DNA from: Oscillospiraceae bacterium
Lineage (GTDB): Bacteria > Bacillota > Clostridia > UBA1381
Length of the DNA stretch: 6,294 nucleotides
Direction of reading: 5' to 3'
Assembly: GCA_022508725.1 (NCBI GenBank)
Contig: JAFLUR010000136.1
Span: 1-6,294 of the forward strand
The number at the start of each line of letters is the position of its first letter. The stretch's first letter is position 1. The notes under the pieces are model-generated. The model did not search any database and was not told the DNA's origin. It was given only the letters and a program-made list of their open reading frames with translations. The translations under genes were made by a program, and so were the position numbers. This document shows positions 5,845 through 6,294 of this stretch, in pieces.

Positions 5845-6294
5845 CTATTCGATCCCGCCGATTTGCTCCGTTTGTGTGTTCTCGCCGTCGGGCGAAAGGC
5901 TTGCGGGTCGGTACATACCTATCAGCTCTTTAAATTCCATCCGGACGTGTACTCTGATGGTTTCATCGTCGATTTTTTCGACATAGGTGTTTTTATTGAC
6001 AAGCTCCGACTGAGGCAGCAGACGGCTGCTTATATCATCCTCGATCAGCTCACGCGCGCGGTCGGCGGCATTTTTTTCCGTGATACGAACCCTTGATACG
6101 GTGACCTCACCGACCTTTGTTCTCGACAATGAAAGAGGTATGGTATATCCGAACAGCTCGGGGACCGTGTATACGGTATTTGCGGTGTCGTATTCTCCGA
6201 AAGGGATATTTTCGTTCGGGAAAAGGTTTATGTTTTTTGAAAAAGCGCAGAGAGTGTAAAAGCTTTTGCTTTTTCCCGTGGGAGTGCGTATATC
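5845..6294 (-). CDS. yqfD: Sporulation protein YqfD, C-terminal part (5' end outside window)
   Basis: An open frame runs from the window edge to TAG at 5845-5847, giving the last 149 residues of a larger protein (family members are about 400 residues). The fragment reads from GKSKSFYTLCAFSKNINLFP through ENIPFGEYDTANTVYTVPEL and GYTIPLSLSRTKVGEVTV to an alternating hydrophobic/charged stretch ending near VHVRMEFKELIG. This matches the C-terminal soluble region of YqfD, a membrane protein made in the mother cell and required for efficient sporulation in B. subtilis; the membrane segments lie in the missing N-terminal part. The position directly upstream of phoH is the family's standard location. 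The last 22 or so residues after ELIG are polar and look like a lineage-specific tail. A TTG at 6129 inside the frame is not the start, since family similarity continues upstream to the edge. Confidence 0.88.
   Translation of the reverse strand, partial: DIRTPTGKSKSFYTLCAFSKNINLFPNENIPFGEYDTANTVYTVPELFGYTIPLSLSRTKVGEVTVSRVRITEKNAADRARELIEDDISSRLLPQSELVNKNTYVEKIDDETIRVHVRMEFKELIGMYRPASLSPDGENTQTEQIGGIE

Noticed and set aside
5590..6096. Plus-strand 168-codon frame opposite phoH and yqfD
   Set aside because: It spans the junction of two genes on the other strand and shows no domain pattern or ribosome site.

Overview
The window looks like a chromosomal segment of a Gram-positive, probably spore-forming Clostridia-type bacterium (Bacillota; an Oscillospirales or Ruminococcus-like lineage would fit). 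Base composition appears mid-range and does not shift visibly between genes. The main argument is the minus-strand gene order yqfD - phoH - ybeY - era - yqzL - recO, which is the classic Bacillota cluster. YqfD is a sporulation protein restricted to that group. Shine-Dalgarno sequences are strong (AGGAGG type) and two genes start with TTG, which is also typical.

Layout. Left part, plus strand (76-1679): a two-gene unit encoding an ECF-like sigma factor and a single-pass membrane protein with a DUF4179-type outer domain, very probably its anti-sigma factor. The two overlap by 4 nt (ATGA). Middle (1680-1752): a convergent intergenic gap holding a hairpin that can serve as a terminator from both sides. 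Right part, minus strand, read from 6294 down to 1753: the C-terminal part of yqfD (cut by the window edge), phoH, ybeY (4-nt overlap with phoH), a 150-bp gap with a possible era promoter, era, a 48-aa YqzL-like gene, recO (its start lies inside yqzL), and a dCMP deaminase gene that ends at the shared terminator.

How the genes fit together. YbeY (16S rRNA maturation and quality control), Era (30S assembly GTPase) and PhoH (RNA-associated P-loop ATPase) are an RNA/ribosome group. RecO (recombination mediator) and dCMP deaminase (dUMP supply for dTTP) are a DNA group. Compared with the order known in Bacillus subtilis, the genes yqfF/pgpH, dgkA and cdd are not found between phoH and era, and a dCMP deaminase follows recO. 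The sigma/anti-sigma unit is a separate regulatory module that merely converges on the cluster.

Novelty. I do not see an undescribed defence, mobile or RNA-based system here. There is no CRISPR array, insertion sequence, tRNA or rRNA. The points most worth checking are the yqzL gene with its long out-of-frame overlap with recO, the compacted cluster order, the uncharacterised sigma/anti-sigma pair, and small regulatory signals near era and yqzL.
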